A stretch of 64,000 nt of DNA from contig JABVXV010000266.1 in assembly GCA_013365325.1 (NCBI GenBank), forward strand, positions 24,200-88,199, written 5' to 3'. The notes under the pieces are model-generated. The model made no database searches. It had not been told where the DNA came from and saw nothing but the letters and a program-made list of their open reading frames with translations. This DNA comes from Dipetalonema caudispina. Taxonomy: Eukaryota; Nematoda; Chromadorea; Rhabditida; Onchocercidae. Shown here piece after piece: positions 1-13,300 of this stretch. Position numbers and translations under genes: made by a program. Position 1 is the stretch's first letter. Each line of letters opens with the position of its first letter.

Positions 1-927
1 TGTACGAGAAATAAAAGGTTCATTTTTCCTAATGAGAAATCTTAAACAAGCAAATATGAAAATATTCCACTAATAATCAATATCATTATCATGAACCAAT
101 GAGCTCTTCCATCAATGTTGACTAACTAAGATAGCAGGACAAAAAAAAAAGAATAATATTCTTCTTCAAAATGAATAATGCTCTGTTGAATAGATGAAAC
201 AATAAGCATGCAAAAAAGAAAGAATTCAACAAACTCGCAATCAAAATAAAAAAAAAAAAAAAAAAACATTTGGGAAATAATGTATCTTACTACTGCCTAT
301 AGGAACCGGACCTTTTGTTCGATAGATGAAAGATTCGATTTTAACATCGGTACTTTTTGTCTAGATATTTAATAATTATTGCTCATTAGTACAGTAATGA
401 TGCAAAAATGGTAAGAAATCGCGTTTGTCAAGTAGTTCAATGCGAATTTCATCAAAAAAAAAGCAAAATTCACATATTCGATTAGAAAAACATCAAAATC
501 ATTAGAGAAAAAAATGTTACTAGAATTCCATAACAGGGAAATGGAGAATATTTTTCTCGAATTTTATTTTGTTTTATTTTATTTTTTTTAAAACAGGGTA
601 AATGCTAACTATATACTCTATAAAACTTTTCAAGGATTTAAGAGACTCAATAATGTTAGTCATATTTCGCATAAATTGATTAATAACAAAGTATTACAAA
701 GAGCTAGAAAAAGTCATTTAACATTTAAAGGCTAAACTTTTTTTCAATCGAAACGAAAAATAATCATAAAAATGCATGCTACAAGAGGACAATACGATCA
801 CTACGGAAGAACGGCAACTTTCTTATTTCATTAGATCGTGTAAACGAAATAACCAAATGAACTGAATGAATAAACTAATATTAACATAACATACTAACTT
901 CGCATCACTTTCTGCTAGAACTGATAT
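1..927. other. Non-coding stretch downstream of the succinyl-CoA ligase gene
   Basis: No exon with family similarity or good splice borders is visible. The stretch holds A-runs (for example around 247-266) and, near 559-590, several TTTATT words. On the minus strand these read AATAAA, so they could be poly(A) signals for the gene that ends at 928, giving a 3' UTR of roughly 340 nt. That use is inferred. Confidence 0.5.
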
Positions 928-3900
928 TTAGGAGGGAAGCTGGAAAGAGATATCAATTGGTACCGATCGTGCAAGTTGAACTATTTCCGATAATTTTACA
1001 ACCATTTTCGCAGCTCGATCCAGGTCATCGCATGAAATCATTCGTAAGTTAGCAGCTGCAATCAGTGCCTTAGCATCTTCAACACGAGTACCTGAAAAGA
1101 AAAAAAAAAAAAACATACTTTCCTCTGATTATTTATAGATTCCAGCACATCTAGTAAATCATCTCTGCTCTCAGCATTCTTACTTCAACGATGAAATTTT
1201 TGCTTTAATTATTATCACAGTCTCATTCCTCCATCCATAAAGCTTTCATCATATTTATTATAGGGTCCACCCGTCTCATCCAATCCCTAATTGTTTAATG
1301 TCATGCTGTTAAACTCTATTTCCATAAATCATTTATTGCTACTGTTCATGAAACACCTTTCGACGTTCTCTAAGATGTGTCATCCATTCTTACAGACGAA
1401 GAGAAAAACATTCGAGCACCGTGGAACATGTTTATAGCGTATTTAAATGAGTGTAATACACATTATCAAACGACTGTAATGCTCGATAAATTTAAGTGTG
1501 AGATAGACAAGCGTGGAATGTGTAAGTGATGTGAAAGAATAAAACAGTGAAAAAAAAAGTAAAAAAAGAAAGTATAACCTGAAAATGAGAGAAAGATACG
1601 AGGATACAGAGATTTTCATCTAGAAAGATTTGTTCGCACAATCGAAAAGATAGAATTAAATAACTAACCTTGTAGGCGAACAACAACAGGAACTTTGAGT
1701 TGAAGTTCATTAATAGCACTGATCATACCCTGTGCAATGACATCACAACGCATGATACCACCAAAGATATTCACAAGGATTGCGTTAACCTAAAACAAAA
1801 CAAAACATGCATAATAATATTTAACCGTAACTTTCATTCAATTCCTATAAATTGCCCTTTTGTCCCACTGAAATTCTTCGAAAAAAATTAGGAGATGGAA
1901 GATTTCTTCCATAAGTTTTAATTAGAAACATGAAAACTTCTTACCTTATCTTTATCAGCAGTGATGATTCGAAACGCCTCAGCAACTTGCTCAACAGTAG
2001 CACCACCCCCAACATCAAGGAAATTCGCTGGGTCACCACCATGAAGTTTGATAATATCCATAGTTGCCATCGCTAACCCAGCACCATTTACTAAAGTTTG
2101 TATAATTCAATAATAATCTAGAGTGAGTTTTGTATTAGAAGTATCGAAACTTTTAGCAATCTTCTAAACCCCTGAGATGAAGTAACTGTGTAAAGATTTT
2201 GAAAGAAAATTTCTTAATTATTTTAATAAAACGGTGGATTAAAATTACCCATACAACCGATGTTACCATCCAGTCGAATATAATTAAGATCAGCTTTTGC
2301 CGCGCGCAATTCTAGAGGATCTTGCTGCTGTTGATCTTCCATAGCAAATAACTCTGTTTGCCGATGACTTGCATTTGAATCAACATTCAGTTTACAATCC
2401 AGACAGTAGACTTAAAAAAAAACTTAATGAAGAAGCAAATGAAAAACAAAAACAGTAGAGAATACCAAAATCATTTGGACAATCACTGTTTCGCTCTTTC
2501 GATTTGATTCACTGAGACATAACCACAGACAAACTAAATAATATTTGTGTTGACACAACAATTAACACCTAAGAAGGACACATTTTAAATAGTCTTAATG
2601 CTAACTTTCATTACCAAATATGTAGACATTATTTTTCCTAAACTTTGAACAGTTAAGTCATTCAGAGAGCTAAAGATCAGTATTCCATTTAATAAAATTA
2701 ATTCATATCGATTAATTCATATGCCTTAGAATTCTCGTTTTCACATTCAATTTGCTACGTCAACCATATATCGAGCTATCAAGAAGCAATAAGCAGGAGG
2801 AAAGTTCTAATTACATAGAGCAGCATATGCAACGCTTGAGGACAACAAAAGGATCGATCATTTTCACCAGTAAAACCGGACATCTTATCCAATATAATGA
2901 TGATAATCATCAGATGGTTATTAATAGATTGAGAAAAGACAAATAAATGTGGCTAGCAGCAAAGTATGCAAAATGGAAAAGATAAATTCTATAAGATACA
3001 CCAACAAAGAAAAGAAAAATAATGAAATCGTTCAACAAAATATATGAAAGGTGGCTAAAACAGTAATAATAACGTGATCTAATTTATGGCATCACTTAGG
3101 TAAGTTGAACTAATCATATAAGACTTCCTTTTTTTGAAAAACTACTTTTCTTTTTTTTATTCTATCTACAGGTCCTCCGCTAGCATTCACTTTTTGAAGA
3201 TTCAATGAAGTACGTTTCAATAAGTCGATAAAACAATATTTCCAAAAATTTGGACAATTCCTATAATTCGCATTCAGAAATGACCTGTCTGTTTAACAAC
3301 ACGCACTAAAATACTTTTAAATGCTTGAAATCTCAAACAAGATAGCTTATGTATAAGTTAGTTATGATGGAACTGAAAGACCTATCATAACGGTCATAAA
3401 CATAAACCCATTCTGGTGATTAAAATTCTTTTGATATGAAAATTCTACATAGCATAATGCAATTTCGATGAATTATATGGTGAGCATCGCAGTGAAAGCC
3501 CAATAGATCATTAAAAATTCAAGACATTATTAAAACTAACGTTTCCCATTGATATCTTCCGCCATTGGATTGATTTCAATGAGTGTCGCATCATATTTAA
3601 TAAATAAGTTATATAACTTCCTAAAAATATCCGCTGCCTGAACTTTGAGGTCATCCTGAAAATTCTCTCAATCAATCATTTCAGCCTCACGAATCAGAGT
3701 TACCTAGAGAATGATACAGTTCTACGATTTTATTTGGTTTTTATTTCATATTCTAATATGCTGTGTTATCACTATCTCTGTACTGGAAAGCTTTTTGTGA
3801 TTTCGGGAACGGAGAGATAATCAGCACTGAGACTTCTCCTCAAATGAAGAATTTATAAAGAATTAGCTTCTGGTTTGCTAATGATTCTTCCGCTTTCATT

Positions 3901-5269
3901 AGAGATACGTGAAATCAAAAAAAAAATAAATAAAAACCTTGAAACCCATACGATCAGCCATTGAACTAGCTTCTGTATCTGTCATGCCTTCAAATATATT
4001 GATTGGACATTTGACGATAGCCTTTGGATCCTTCGCAGCTACTTCTTCGATGTTAACGCCACCTTTCGATGATCCTATAGCTACTGGACCCTGTAATGTG
4101 TGGTTTGTTCGAAAAAAGGAGACAACATTAGCAAATAAAAGAACGATGGCTTAGGAGGAATAAGATAAGAAGATCAGATATTTTGAAAAAAAAAAAAGGA
4201 TATATATGCAGAAACTAAATTAAAAAATTATATATCAACAAACATCAAAAAAGAGAGCAAATACAAATTAAAAAGGAGAGAAATGAAGGATAGAAGAGAA
4301 ATTAAGCTTACATTTAGAAAATGCAAGCTTTATGATATCAACTTACTCCAGTATGCCGATCCATTGTAATAGAAAAGTAGAATTCTCGCCGTGTAAACAA
4401 TCGCTTGCAAACCATCACTTCATCACAAAGTTTACCAGATGCACCTGTTTGTTTGGTGAAAATTTTCGAACCCAACATCATTGAAGCTTTCTCACGTGCT
4501 TCTTCAGGACTAGAAAATATGGCACGGGATGTTAGGAGGACAAAACAATAAAGCCTAATGAATTTTATTTCGTCTTATTTCATATTTTTCTTAAAAAGAA
4601 GTTGAAAAGGAACTTACGAAAAAACGAGTTGTACTCCACCTTCCAAGCCTGACTCAAAATAACCCTTTCCTCGTCCACCAGTCAATACTTGAGCTTTTAC
4701 AACGAGATCTTTACCACCTTTAATACTACAACAATTGAATAACGATACATAATTGATAACTCTACCGAACAATACTAATTTATTACCATTGCAATTTAAC
4801 TTAATCATTACAATCACCTAAATAATACAAAATTCAACGAAGCACTGTAAAGTCATTTTACAACAGTATCCTGTTAGTTGAACAGCAGCTGATCAATACA
4901 AAATTTATAACATAATTTTTGAAAAAAAAAATAACGTCCGAAGAGCGACATGCAAGAATCATATCAAATTCTGGTATAATTTTTGCATTTCGTTCATCGA
5001 AGATTAATAAACACTACGACAAGTTCCCGATTTTGAATATATAAACTCACCAATTTTTCGAGCTTCATTGTACAATTCATCAGCATTTCGAGAAACACCA
5101 AATGGTGCAACAGGTATGTTAGCCTGTTTAAGCAACGATATACCTTGATGCTCTTTAAGACTTAGTCTGCGTACAGCGGGTACCAAAGCCTGTAAGAAAT
5201 GATAAAGATAATCAAAATAAAATCCGAGCAAACATTTCCTGAATACCGTTTCATTGCTGCATTGGCCAT
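928..5269 (-). CDS. suca-1: Succinyl-CoA ligase, ATP-specific beta subunit, mitochondrial (SUCLA2 type)
   Basis: This is the beta subunit of the TCA-cycle enzyme that interconverts succinyl-CoA + ADP + Pi with succinate + ATP + CoA in the mitochondrial matrix; it pairs with the alpha subunit that carries the phospho-histidine. Ten exons (high to low): 5269-5234, 5189-5051, 4717-4618, 4509-4347, 4090-3938, 3655-3541, 2410-2249, 2090-1945, 1789-1669, 1091-928. They join in frame to 432 aa. The start was chosen because the ATG directly follows a TCTACAG acceptor; the short basic N-terminus fits a transit peptide. Visible motifs are [10 protein letters not shown] (start of the ATP-grasp region), [12 protein letters not shown] around residues 66-77, [22 protein letters not shown] and [15 protein letters not shown]. 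The C-terminal exon ([11 protein letters not shown], then ACDDLD-like and VKLSEIV) matches the ADP-forming SUCLA2 type rather than the GDP-forming SUCLG2 type. No breaks are seen. Exon 3 uses an acceptor ending TTAAAG, the least certain junction. Confidence 0.95.
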
Positions 5270-6011
5270 CTGTAGAATCATTTTAAAACACTCTATTCTT
5301 CAATCCGATCCAGGAAAATTTGAGGGATTTATTCTTCACGATTACACTTCTAAAGCGATTAATAAGAAGCCTTGAAGATTCATACTTACAGAATATCATC
5401 CAATTTCACGTAAACTTCATTCTATACTAAATAATTAGTTCATGAATTTTCTTTGTTTTGAACTAAATATTTTATAGAAATGTATGAAAGTAAAACCTTG
5501 TAAACTTTTAAGAAAAATCTCTGATCTTGATGAAACATCCTTCACGTTATCGATGAATGTATAAGGATAAAAACCAATCTAAAAAAAAAAAAAAAAACAA
5601 TATATACAAGATGCATAACAAACATATCATTCTATCATATCGAATAAAACATTGAAAGAAATGGAAATGATTTCTGTTATGCTTCAATTTTACCAATTAA
5701 TTTCAATAATTTCAGTAAAAATTACCAAAGAATAAGATCATATCAGATGATAGTAGTGTATTAGCTAAATATAAAACAATAATATTAAATAAAATTTAAC
5801 AAATCAAACTTCAAATGCAAAAAATAAAAATAAATTCATCCAAATAATCAAACTGAAGTTCTACTATCAATCAGAAACCAATCTACGTCATCATATGATA
5901 TAGCTATTCCGTATCAGCAATACTACTTTTTACTGATCATATGACTGCAATGAACGTTGCATTATGCAACACATTTCCCACAATTTTATATTAGCATTTA
6001 CAATAGGAATA
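5270..6011. other. Intergenic region upstream of the succinyl-CoA ligase gene
   Basis: No coding exon is recognised. On the minus strand the sequence ends in TCTACAG at 5270-5276, directly before the ATG at 5269, which would suit spliced-leader trans-splicing. The promoter of the minus-strand gene should lie here, but no specific element is recognisable. Confidence 0.45.
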
Positions 6012-6410
6012 GCAACAAACAATAACAATAATAGCAATAATAACAATAACAGTAACAACAATAACAGCAATAAAAACAACAATAACAACAACAACAACAA
6101 TAACAGCAACAATAACAATGACAGCAACAATAACAACAACAACAACAACAATAAAACCAACAACAATAACAGCAACAATAACAACAACAACAACAACAAT
6201 AAGACCAACAACAACAATAACAACAACAACAATGACAGTAACAACAACAACAACAACAACAGCAACAATAACAATGACAGCAACAATAACAACAACAACA
6301 ACAACAACAATAAAACCAACAACAACAATAACAGCAACAACAACAACAACAACAATAACAGTAACAACAACAGCAACAACAACAGCAACAATAACAATGA
6401 CAGCAACAAT

Positions 6411-6443
<33 letters not shown>

Positions 6444-6537
6444 AAAACCAACAACAACAATAACAGCAACAATAACAACAACAGCAGCAACAACAACAAC
6501 AACAACAACAACAATAACAGCAACAACAACAATAAAA
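6012..6537. repeat. Compound trinucleotide microsatellite (AAC/AAT/AGC), about 0.5 kb
   Basis: The stretch is almost pure AAC, AAT and AGC triplets, with rare interruptions that keep the triplet phase. Distinctive interruption blocks recur: AATAAAACCAAC near 6150, 6309 and 6440, and AATGACAGCAAC near 6116, 6272 and 6395. This suggests larger segments have duplicated inside the array. All three frames stay open over long distances on both strands, which creates long false reading frames (poly-Asn, poly-Thr, poly-Leu). Confidence 0.95.
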
Positions 6538-8475
6538 TTTTGCATAAACTATTTCCAAATATCATAGTGGTAATAATTCTAAGACTATGATTTAAATCAT
6601 GATCTCACAATTGCTTAACTATTGGTAAACTTATAAATAAATTTAAAAAGAAAAAAAAAAAACTTATGAATAAACAAAATTTATCTTAAAAAGTTTATTG
6701 GTAAATAACGATGAATTGTTCATACTGAGAAATTTCTTTATAAGCAAATAAATTATGCAAAGATGCATTGCATTTCTGATAAGTTTATTTATTACCTTTA
6801 TAAATTTATCATTAGTTTTTGATAAGCAAATCTTTGAAGTGACATGAAGAAGTTAAGAAAAGTAACGAACCCCAAAATGATACATCAAATTTACATTTAA
6901 ATCAAACTTGTCATTTTGGTCAAAAAAAACTATTATGTATTTTGTTAAAATTATAATTTATTTGGTTAAAAAAAAGCATTAAATGTTTTACATTGGATGT
7001 TTTTTTTTTCTTTTAGTCAAAAACTATTAAAGGTGATATTAAAAGTTTTCAATTTTTTTCAACATTTTCTTTTTCGTATTCAGCAAATAAAATAATTTGT
7101 AGTTAAAATTTTTGATTGATAATATTGGAAGAATGGAAAAGAATGCTTAAGTTTTGTTGAATATGAATGATTTAAGTTACAAATGTTATGCTAAATAGTA
7201 GCATAAAAAATAAAACTTATATTTTAATTGCTTTCTTCCAGAAAGTTGAACATATCTTAGTAATTTAAAATTTTTAATTTCAATGATAACAATGTTACTT
7301 AAAAACTTTTAATTTTAATGATAAATAATATTAAGTTTGTACATGGGCAAAGTGATAAGCACAATCGTAAGATTTGTATTAAGAAATTATATAATTTAAA
7401 TGCAAATTTCCCAATAACTTCTTTTATATTATCTTTTAAAATTGAATTTCAATTTCTTTTCTCTATGATGTCATGTATATAAATCATATTATTCTGAATT
7501 TGACAATATTTGCAGAACAATTTTGTAATAGCAAATGTTAAACATTTAGCATTGCTTTGTAATATTTGATCAAACAAATACATATATCAAATGGAGATGG
7601 AAAATTTTTCAAATATTATCATTTAGGAAATGATAAATTAGGTTGAAAATTTCAATGAAATTTTAATCATATAATTAGAAGAGTAATGAGTAAAATTATT
7701 GAGAAAAGAAGATATGATATTGGAGCATTAACGACAAATTAGTAATTAGTATCATTCAAAATTTTAATTAGTTCACAGTTCTTTCCATCATTACAAATGA
7801 AACAAATGAATGAAAAGAAAAAAAAAAAGAAAAAATTTGCATATGAACTACAAAGTTGAAAAAAAACGTTTAAAGCTGATATTTCGTTCATCTTTAACAG
7901 TTTGCATTTATATTCTTATTCTCGTTATTACTTTTTTTTAATTTTGTAATAACATTTTGGCATTTTTTTTTTTTTTTTAATTACCAAATTAGTTGTTTAT
8001 AACTTTCTCCTTTTTTTTTGATAAAAAAATTGTTGCAAAATGATAATCATAAAAAGTCTGACAAAAATTACTTTTTTTTTTTTTTGAACGGTAATTTTTT
8101 TGTTATGGAATAATATGGAAAAGGTAGTAACAAAAAAAAAAAGCTGATAAAATGTAAAAATTTCAATTTTATAGTTAATCTAAATAATGCAATATAAAAT
8201 AAATCAAACGGTTATATTTTTTAGATTCATAAATTTTCAGCATAAATTAAAATTCATAGAAAACGAATATTTTTAAGAAATATTTACAATGCATAAAAGT
8301 AAAGATAAAATGGGATAATTTAATGGTCAAAATTTGCCAAATAACAAAATGATAAAAACAAAAAACAGTAATAATTATTAATAACAACACTAATAAAAAT
8401 TTAAATTTGAAAATTATAATAATAGTTTACAAATAATATTTCCATTTTTTTTTTTTTCTCTTCAATTGAACTTGT
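6538..8475. other. Intergenic AT-rich region
   Basis: About 1.9 kb of very A+T-rich sequence with many T8-T18 and A8-A12 runs. No open frame with splice signals or family similarity is seen. It contains the 3' flank of the minus-strand gene that ends at 8476. Confidence 0.5.
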
Positions 8476-8524
8476 TCATTGAATTGTAATGTCATCATTC
8501 TGTCCCTCATCTCCATCATCATTG

Positions 8525-8555
<31 letters not shown>

Positions 8556-9601
8556 TATTATCTTTTTCATCAAATTTTTTAATTTCAATAGCATTTTCAT
8601 AAAGTATACTTCGAGGTACTTGTATTCGTGCTATATTTCGACCATATTCATCTGTTGATTCACAAATTTCCATATTTGATATTATCGTTCTATATGGTTC
8701 GCCTGATGTTGTCTCTAATTCGGCTATTTTGCTACAATAATTTTGCTAATAGCTTTTTAAATATTCATATTAGGTAGGAAAAAAATAATTTAATAAAACC
8801 AAAAAAAAAAAAGTTGGTAAATTAATGAAAGGATTACATATAAAATAATTTGCTATATCAAAACAAAAAAAAAAATATTTTTCAGGTAATTTATGTAAAT
8901 TCTTACTTCAATAAATAATCAATAAATATCGTTTATTTCTACATTTCATTTTTAATTATTTCATGAAAATTCATTTACATTAAGAGTTTTTGTCATTTCT
9001 ATCAATTTCAAGTCAAGCAAAGAATGTTATAGTTTTTTTTTGTTGTTGACAAAACAAGGAAATAGAAAATAACAAAATTGCATTATATCACAGAATTTTG
9101 TCATCTTTATTATTTTCATGTTTGCAGAAAAAAAAAAAAAAAAAAAATTCATTTTTCAAATAAATCTGATAGATTACCTTGTTGCTGATCGAGTATTTCC
9201 TGACGTATCTGTATTGATTTGCTGTTTATGTAACTGATAAATCATTTTATGCTTTTCTTTTGTCCTCAGCATTAATTCATCAAATAGTTGAACTTGTTTT
9301 TGTACTCGCATTATTTGACTAAAAAAGAAAAAATTGAAATCAAATAATTGATCCAAATATTAATTTATACATGAAATGATTAAAAAATATATACTTCATT
9401 GTAATCAAATTTTTCATCAAAAATTGCTCAAATTTAATGGTATCAAAATATTGGAAAATATATTGAAATAATTTGAAGAAAAAAATAAAATACTTTTGTC
9501 GTGCATAATAACGTATTAAAACAATGATAATAACAATGGAAAGAATGATGAATGTCACCGTAATTAAAACTATCCCAATAATTTTTAAAACATTTCGTGA
9601 T
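8476..9601 (-). CDS. Single-pass membrane protein with acidic tail, family not recognised (5' end not found)
   Basis: Three exons join in frame: 9601-9494, 9318-9178 and 8731-8476, giving about 167 codons. The first visible exon encodes one strongly hydrophobic helix (IIGIVLITVTFIILSIVIII) with basic residues on both sides (SRNVLK before, IRYYARQK after). A polar, helical region follows (VQKQVQLFDELMLRTKEKHK), then ELETTSGEPYRTII, and a C-terminal tail with a run of about ten Asp encoded by an ATC/GAT microsatellite. The last residues are NDDITIQ. Exon phases match at both junctions (2 then 2), with AG acceptors and GT donors, which supports a real gene. The exon at 9601 needs two bases from an upstream exon that I could not identify. 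Reading could instead continue upstream without splicing (CYDQNENIYWKRQ...), but no ATG is available there. Function unknown; a small surface or endomembrane protein is plausible. Confidence 0.55.
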
Positions 9602-10306
9602 CTGAAATATTTCTCATTTTTCTGTCTTTTCCAATATATATTCTCATTTTGATCATAGCACAATATTTCCTTGCTTAATTAATGACCAATGATTGTATGT
9701 GAAAAATTTGACAAATATTAGAAGTTAAAAAAATAGATATTTGCTTGAAGTTAATATATTGAAAGGTCAGTGGTCATCGCTGTACAGGTTATTAATCTAT
9801 TGATAAATTGCAATGCATGATTTTCTAGCTATTTGATTTGGGTACACAAAGCATAAACTACAACCGTACATGAGCATATATTTATCGTTGAACAAAAATA
9901 AACAGTTGCCATTAAGCAAAAATAAACAGTTATTTTATAAAGACAATCAAAACTCTTAAATATGTAAATTTTTTGTTAAATATTTTAATAAATTTAAAAC
10001 TTAAACGATTAAAAATCATTCATCAATTTTCATGAAAATTTACAATTTAGCATATGCATCTATATTACACTATTATTAAAATGCTAAAAAAAATTTTTGG
10101 CAATAAAAATTTGTTTATTTATTTCATTTTGATAATTTATTAATAAAGATTTTTCTGCATTAATTAACATTTCCATTGCATATATGCAATTTTTTTGATA
10201 CAACTATAAAATGCTTTTAATATGAGAGATTTTTTCATTTTTACAGTATCAATAAGCTAATTCGGTGTGATTTCATACCTGAAAAATTAGCGCCGATTAA
10301 TCAAAA
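9602..10306. promoter_or_regulatory. Divergent intergenic region between the membrane-protein gene and the phosphatase
   Basis: About 0.7 kb separates the last supported exon of the minus-strand gene from the plus-strand phosphatase start. The missing 5' exon of the minus-strand gene probably lies here, as does a shared or paired promoter. A good acceptor (TTTTTACAG, ending 10246) lies 60 nt upstream of the phosphatase ATG and has an in-frame stop just after it, so it is a likely spliced-leader acceptor. No other element is recognised. Confidence 0.4.
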
Positions 10307-13300
10307 ATGAATTACCGGAAAAAGATGATGGAAAAATTCCAAAAAATGGTTTACAATATACTTGAATTTATTAATTGAATTAATAATGTTAATTATTGTA
10401 TTTCGAAAAGATTTTGCAGTATTTATGAAAAAAAAAAAAAAAAAAAAAAACATACACACACACACACACACACACATATAATGTCAAAAAAGATTTCTAA
10501 AATTTTTATTACAATTACTATTTGTAAATTAAAATTTCAGAGGTTACGCCAGAAAGAGATACGTAATGCAGCAATAAATAGAGAGGAATCTACACGAGAT
10601 AGTTTGTTAATTCAATTAACTATAAGAAAAAAAAAAAAACAAAAAATACTTTATAATTTTTAATTCATTGAATTTTATGCCATATGAAATTAAATGTATA
10701 AATTGTTATTTAGGAATGAAAAAAAAAGATTGTCTTTATTGCAAATATTTCGCTCAATTTTTTTTTTTTTTTAATAAAAAATTAAAAAAAAAAAAAAAAA
10801 AAAAAAGGTTTTTAGAAGGAAAAAGTAAACGAGAAAGACGAAAAGCAAAAGATGGTGATGAGAAGTCAAGTAAACATGAAAAGAGTGATTTTTTTAGTAC
10901 ATTTTCCTTAAGAAGTAGACGAGAACGGAAACGGAAAAAAAAAGAAAAATTAAATGAAAGTAAAAGTAAACGAGAGAAAAAGAAAAATACGGAAAAGAAA
11001 CCACTGGTATGTTTTAATTTTTTAAATACTTTAAAATAACTTTTAATTAGCATAAACATACAATTTTTGCTTTTTCGCTTATATTCACATTGATATGAAA
11101 TATTTCATTTTTCTACATGAAAACAATCTAAATTTATGGCAAAAATAATTTATTGTATGGTTATCATTCTGTTATCATTCAATTCCTATTTTCAAATTTA
11201 TTTTGCTAATTAGAATTACTTAATTTTACAAGAACTATTAATTATTAAATTTGATGTTAAATAACTAAATAAGCTTTTAGCATTTCAGAATTTACCTTCA
11301 TAATGATTAGCTTCTGGATAAGAGTAACTTTCGGATGCTACTATAATTTGTTGTGTTAATCTTGCCTTTAAGCATTTTGAAATTTATAGTTGCAGGAAGA
11401 AAAGTCAACGAGAACGAAGAAGAAGAAAATAAGAGAATTTCCGGTTACCGATGAGCAGAAAGAAAATTATTCAAATTTTTTATTGGTAATAAGTCTCATT
11501 CATTAATTTTTATTAATAGGCAAATTTTTAGTGAATTTATAACAAGGAGATTTAAATTTTTCACTTTCCAAATTATCAAAATTATAAAAGCTTGACGTAA
11601 TGATACTTTTAAAGAAAATAATTATATAAATTATGCAATTTATAATATCAATCAAGAATAACGAACTGTAAATTTGCAATAATTTATAGCAATAAGTGAT
11701 AATTGAGGATTAGTGTTTAAAAAAAAAAATGCTTTGGGAAAATGGAAATTTTAAATAAATTTGCTTAATAATTGATTTAATTATATTAATTTTATTCAGG
11801 AAATGTTTGGACTTGGTGTAGAAGGAATTGTAAAACAATATCAAACTGATCTAAAAACCTATATCCCACCAAATATATCACATACAGCATTCGATAAAAA
11901 TATGAAAAAAAATCGTTATAAAGGTTTGTTTTTTTGTCTTTAAATTTTTCAATTTCAAATTTAATCTTAGTCAACCTAAAATGAGTTCTTTTTTTCCTTT
12001 GATATTTGGCTGATAATTTATGCATAAGTTGAGTAAAAAGATTAGTTAGTACCAAAAGATGAAATAATTGATCAAAAAGATTGGCAATAAACTATTTGAT
12101 CAGTCTATAGCACCTTTTTATTACAATTGGAGTAATGAAAAAAATAATTTTTGAAGTTTTCAACCGATTTTGAATCATTGATAAGTCTACTTTCAAAGTT
12201 TCCTGAACAGTTAATCATATCATTGGCGATGATATCATGTCTATATATCCTAACTATAAGTAAAATATGGCTACCGTATATCCTAATAAATACGGTAATA
12301 GGAAAAATACTGTCAAATATTAACAGAGCGAAATGTTGCAGATGTCCTATGCATTGATAAGACACGTGTCGTGTTACAAGATGGAGAATCCGACTATATT
12401 CACGCAAATCACGTTAAAGGCGATCCATTCCTGAATACATTCATTTGTACTCAGGTTCTTTCGAATGAATTTTTTTGAATGCAACTAATTAATTTTTTAA
12501 AATTTGTCAACGAATTTTTTTTTTTTTTTTTGTTTGAAAAATTTCTTCATATCTTTTATCACTCATTCCTACCAAAGTGACATACGTTTTTGTAAGTTTT
12601 AAAAAATGCATATTTTAAAAACTTTGCTTTCGAATCTTTCAAAACAAATTTATAATATCAATGAAATTTTTTGCAAATATACTTGTTACTTTATTTTAAA
12701 GCAAATTATTAAAATATATTTATTGTTGGAGAATAAATAAGCAAAAATTGAAATTAATTAATTGCTATAGGGACCAATGCAAATAACAGTAAATGATTTC
12801 TGGATTATGATAATGCAAGAAAAAGTAAGTAATATTATTATGCTATGCAATATTTTTGAAGCAGGCAAAAGTAAATGCTTCCAATATTGGCCACAAGATG
12901 TTGGCTCATCACTTACATTCGGAGGTTAATTTGTTATCCTTTTTTAGGCTATAATTTAACCTTTATTTATCTATAAAATTAATTTAACTAAAAGTGTAAC
13001 TTGACATTATATAGTTTAATTAATTTATTTCAAAATATTTTAAATTGATTTATATTTCAACTACAAGGTGATAATGTAAACATTTTAATCTTTTTTTTTT
13101 CTTTATTTTATGCTTTAATAAAGGAATTTTTAGTATTTTCCATTTTGTTATCCATCACTTCGAAAGATTAGAGATTGAAAAAAGTATTTTGAATAAAACA
13201 GAGAAAATTCGTTATTTTGATTATTTTTTTAACTGTTCAATTTTACATGACCACAACATTGATGTAACCTATTAAAGCTAAAAGTTGTCTCTTATTATAA

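Noticed and set aside
2752..2946. 64-codon plus-strand frame
   Set aside because: It lies in an intron of the minus-strand ligase gene, has no splice partners and resembles nothing.
5930..6590. Several overlapping long reading frames on both strands (poly-Leu, poly-Asn, poly-Val, poly-Cys, poly-Thr)
   Set aside because: All are created by the AAC/AAT microsatellite, which has no stops in most frames. There are no splice or start contexts and no complexity outside the array.
10754..11059. Antisense Phe/Ser/Leu-rich frame
   Set aside because: Shadow of the Lys/Arg-rich third exon of the phosphatase, which has correct phases on both sides.
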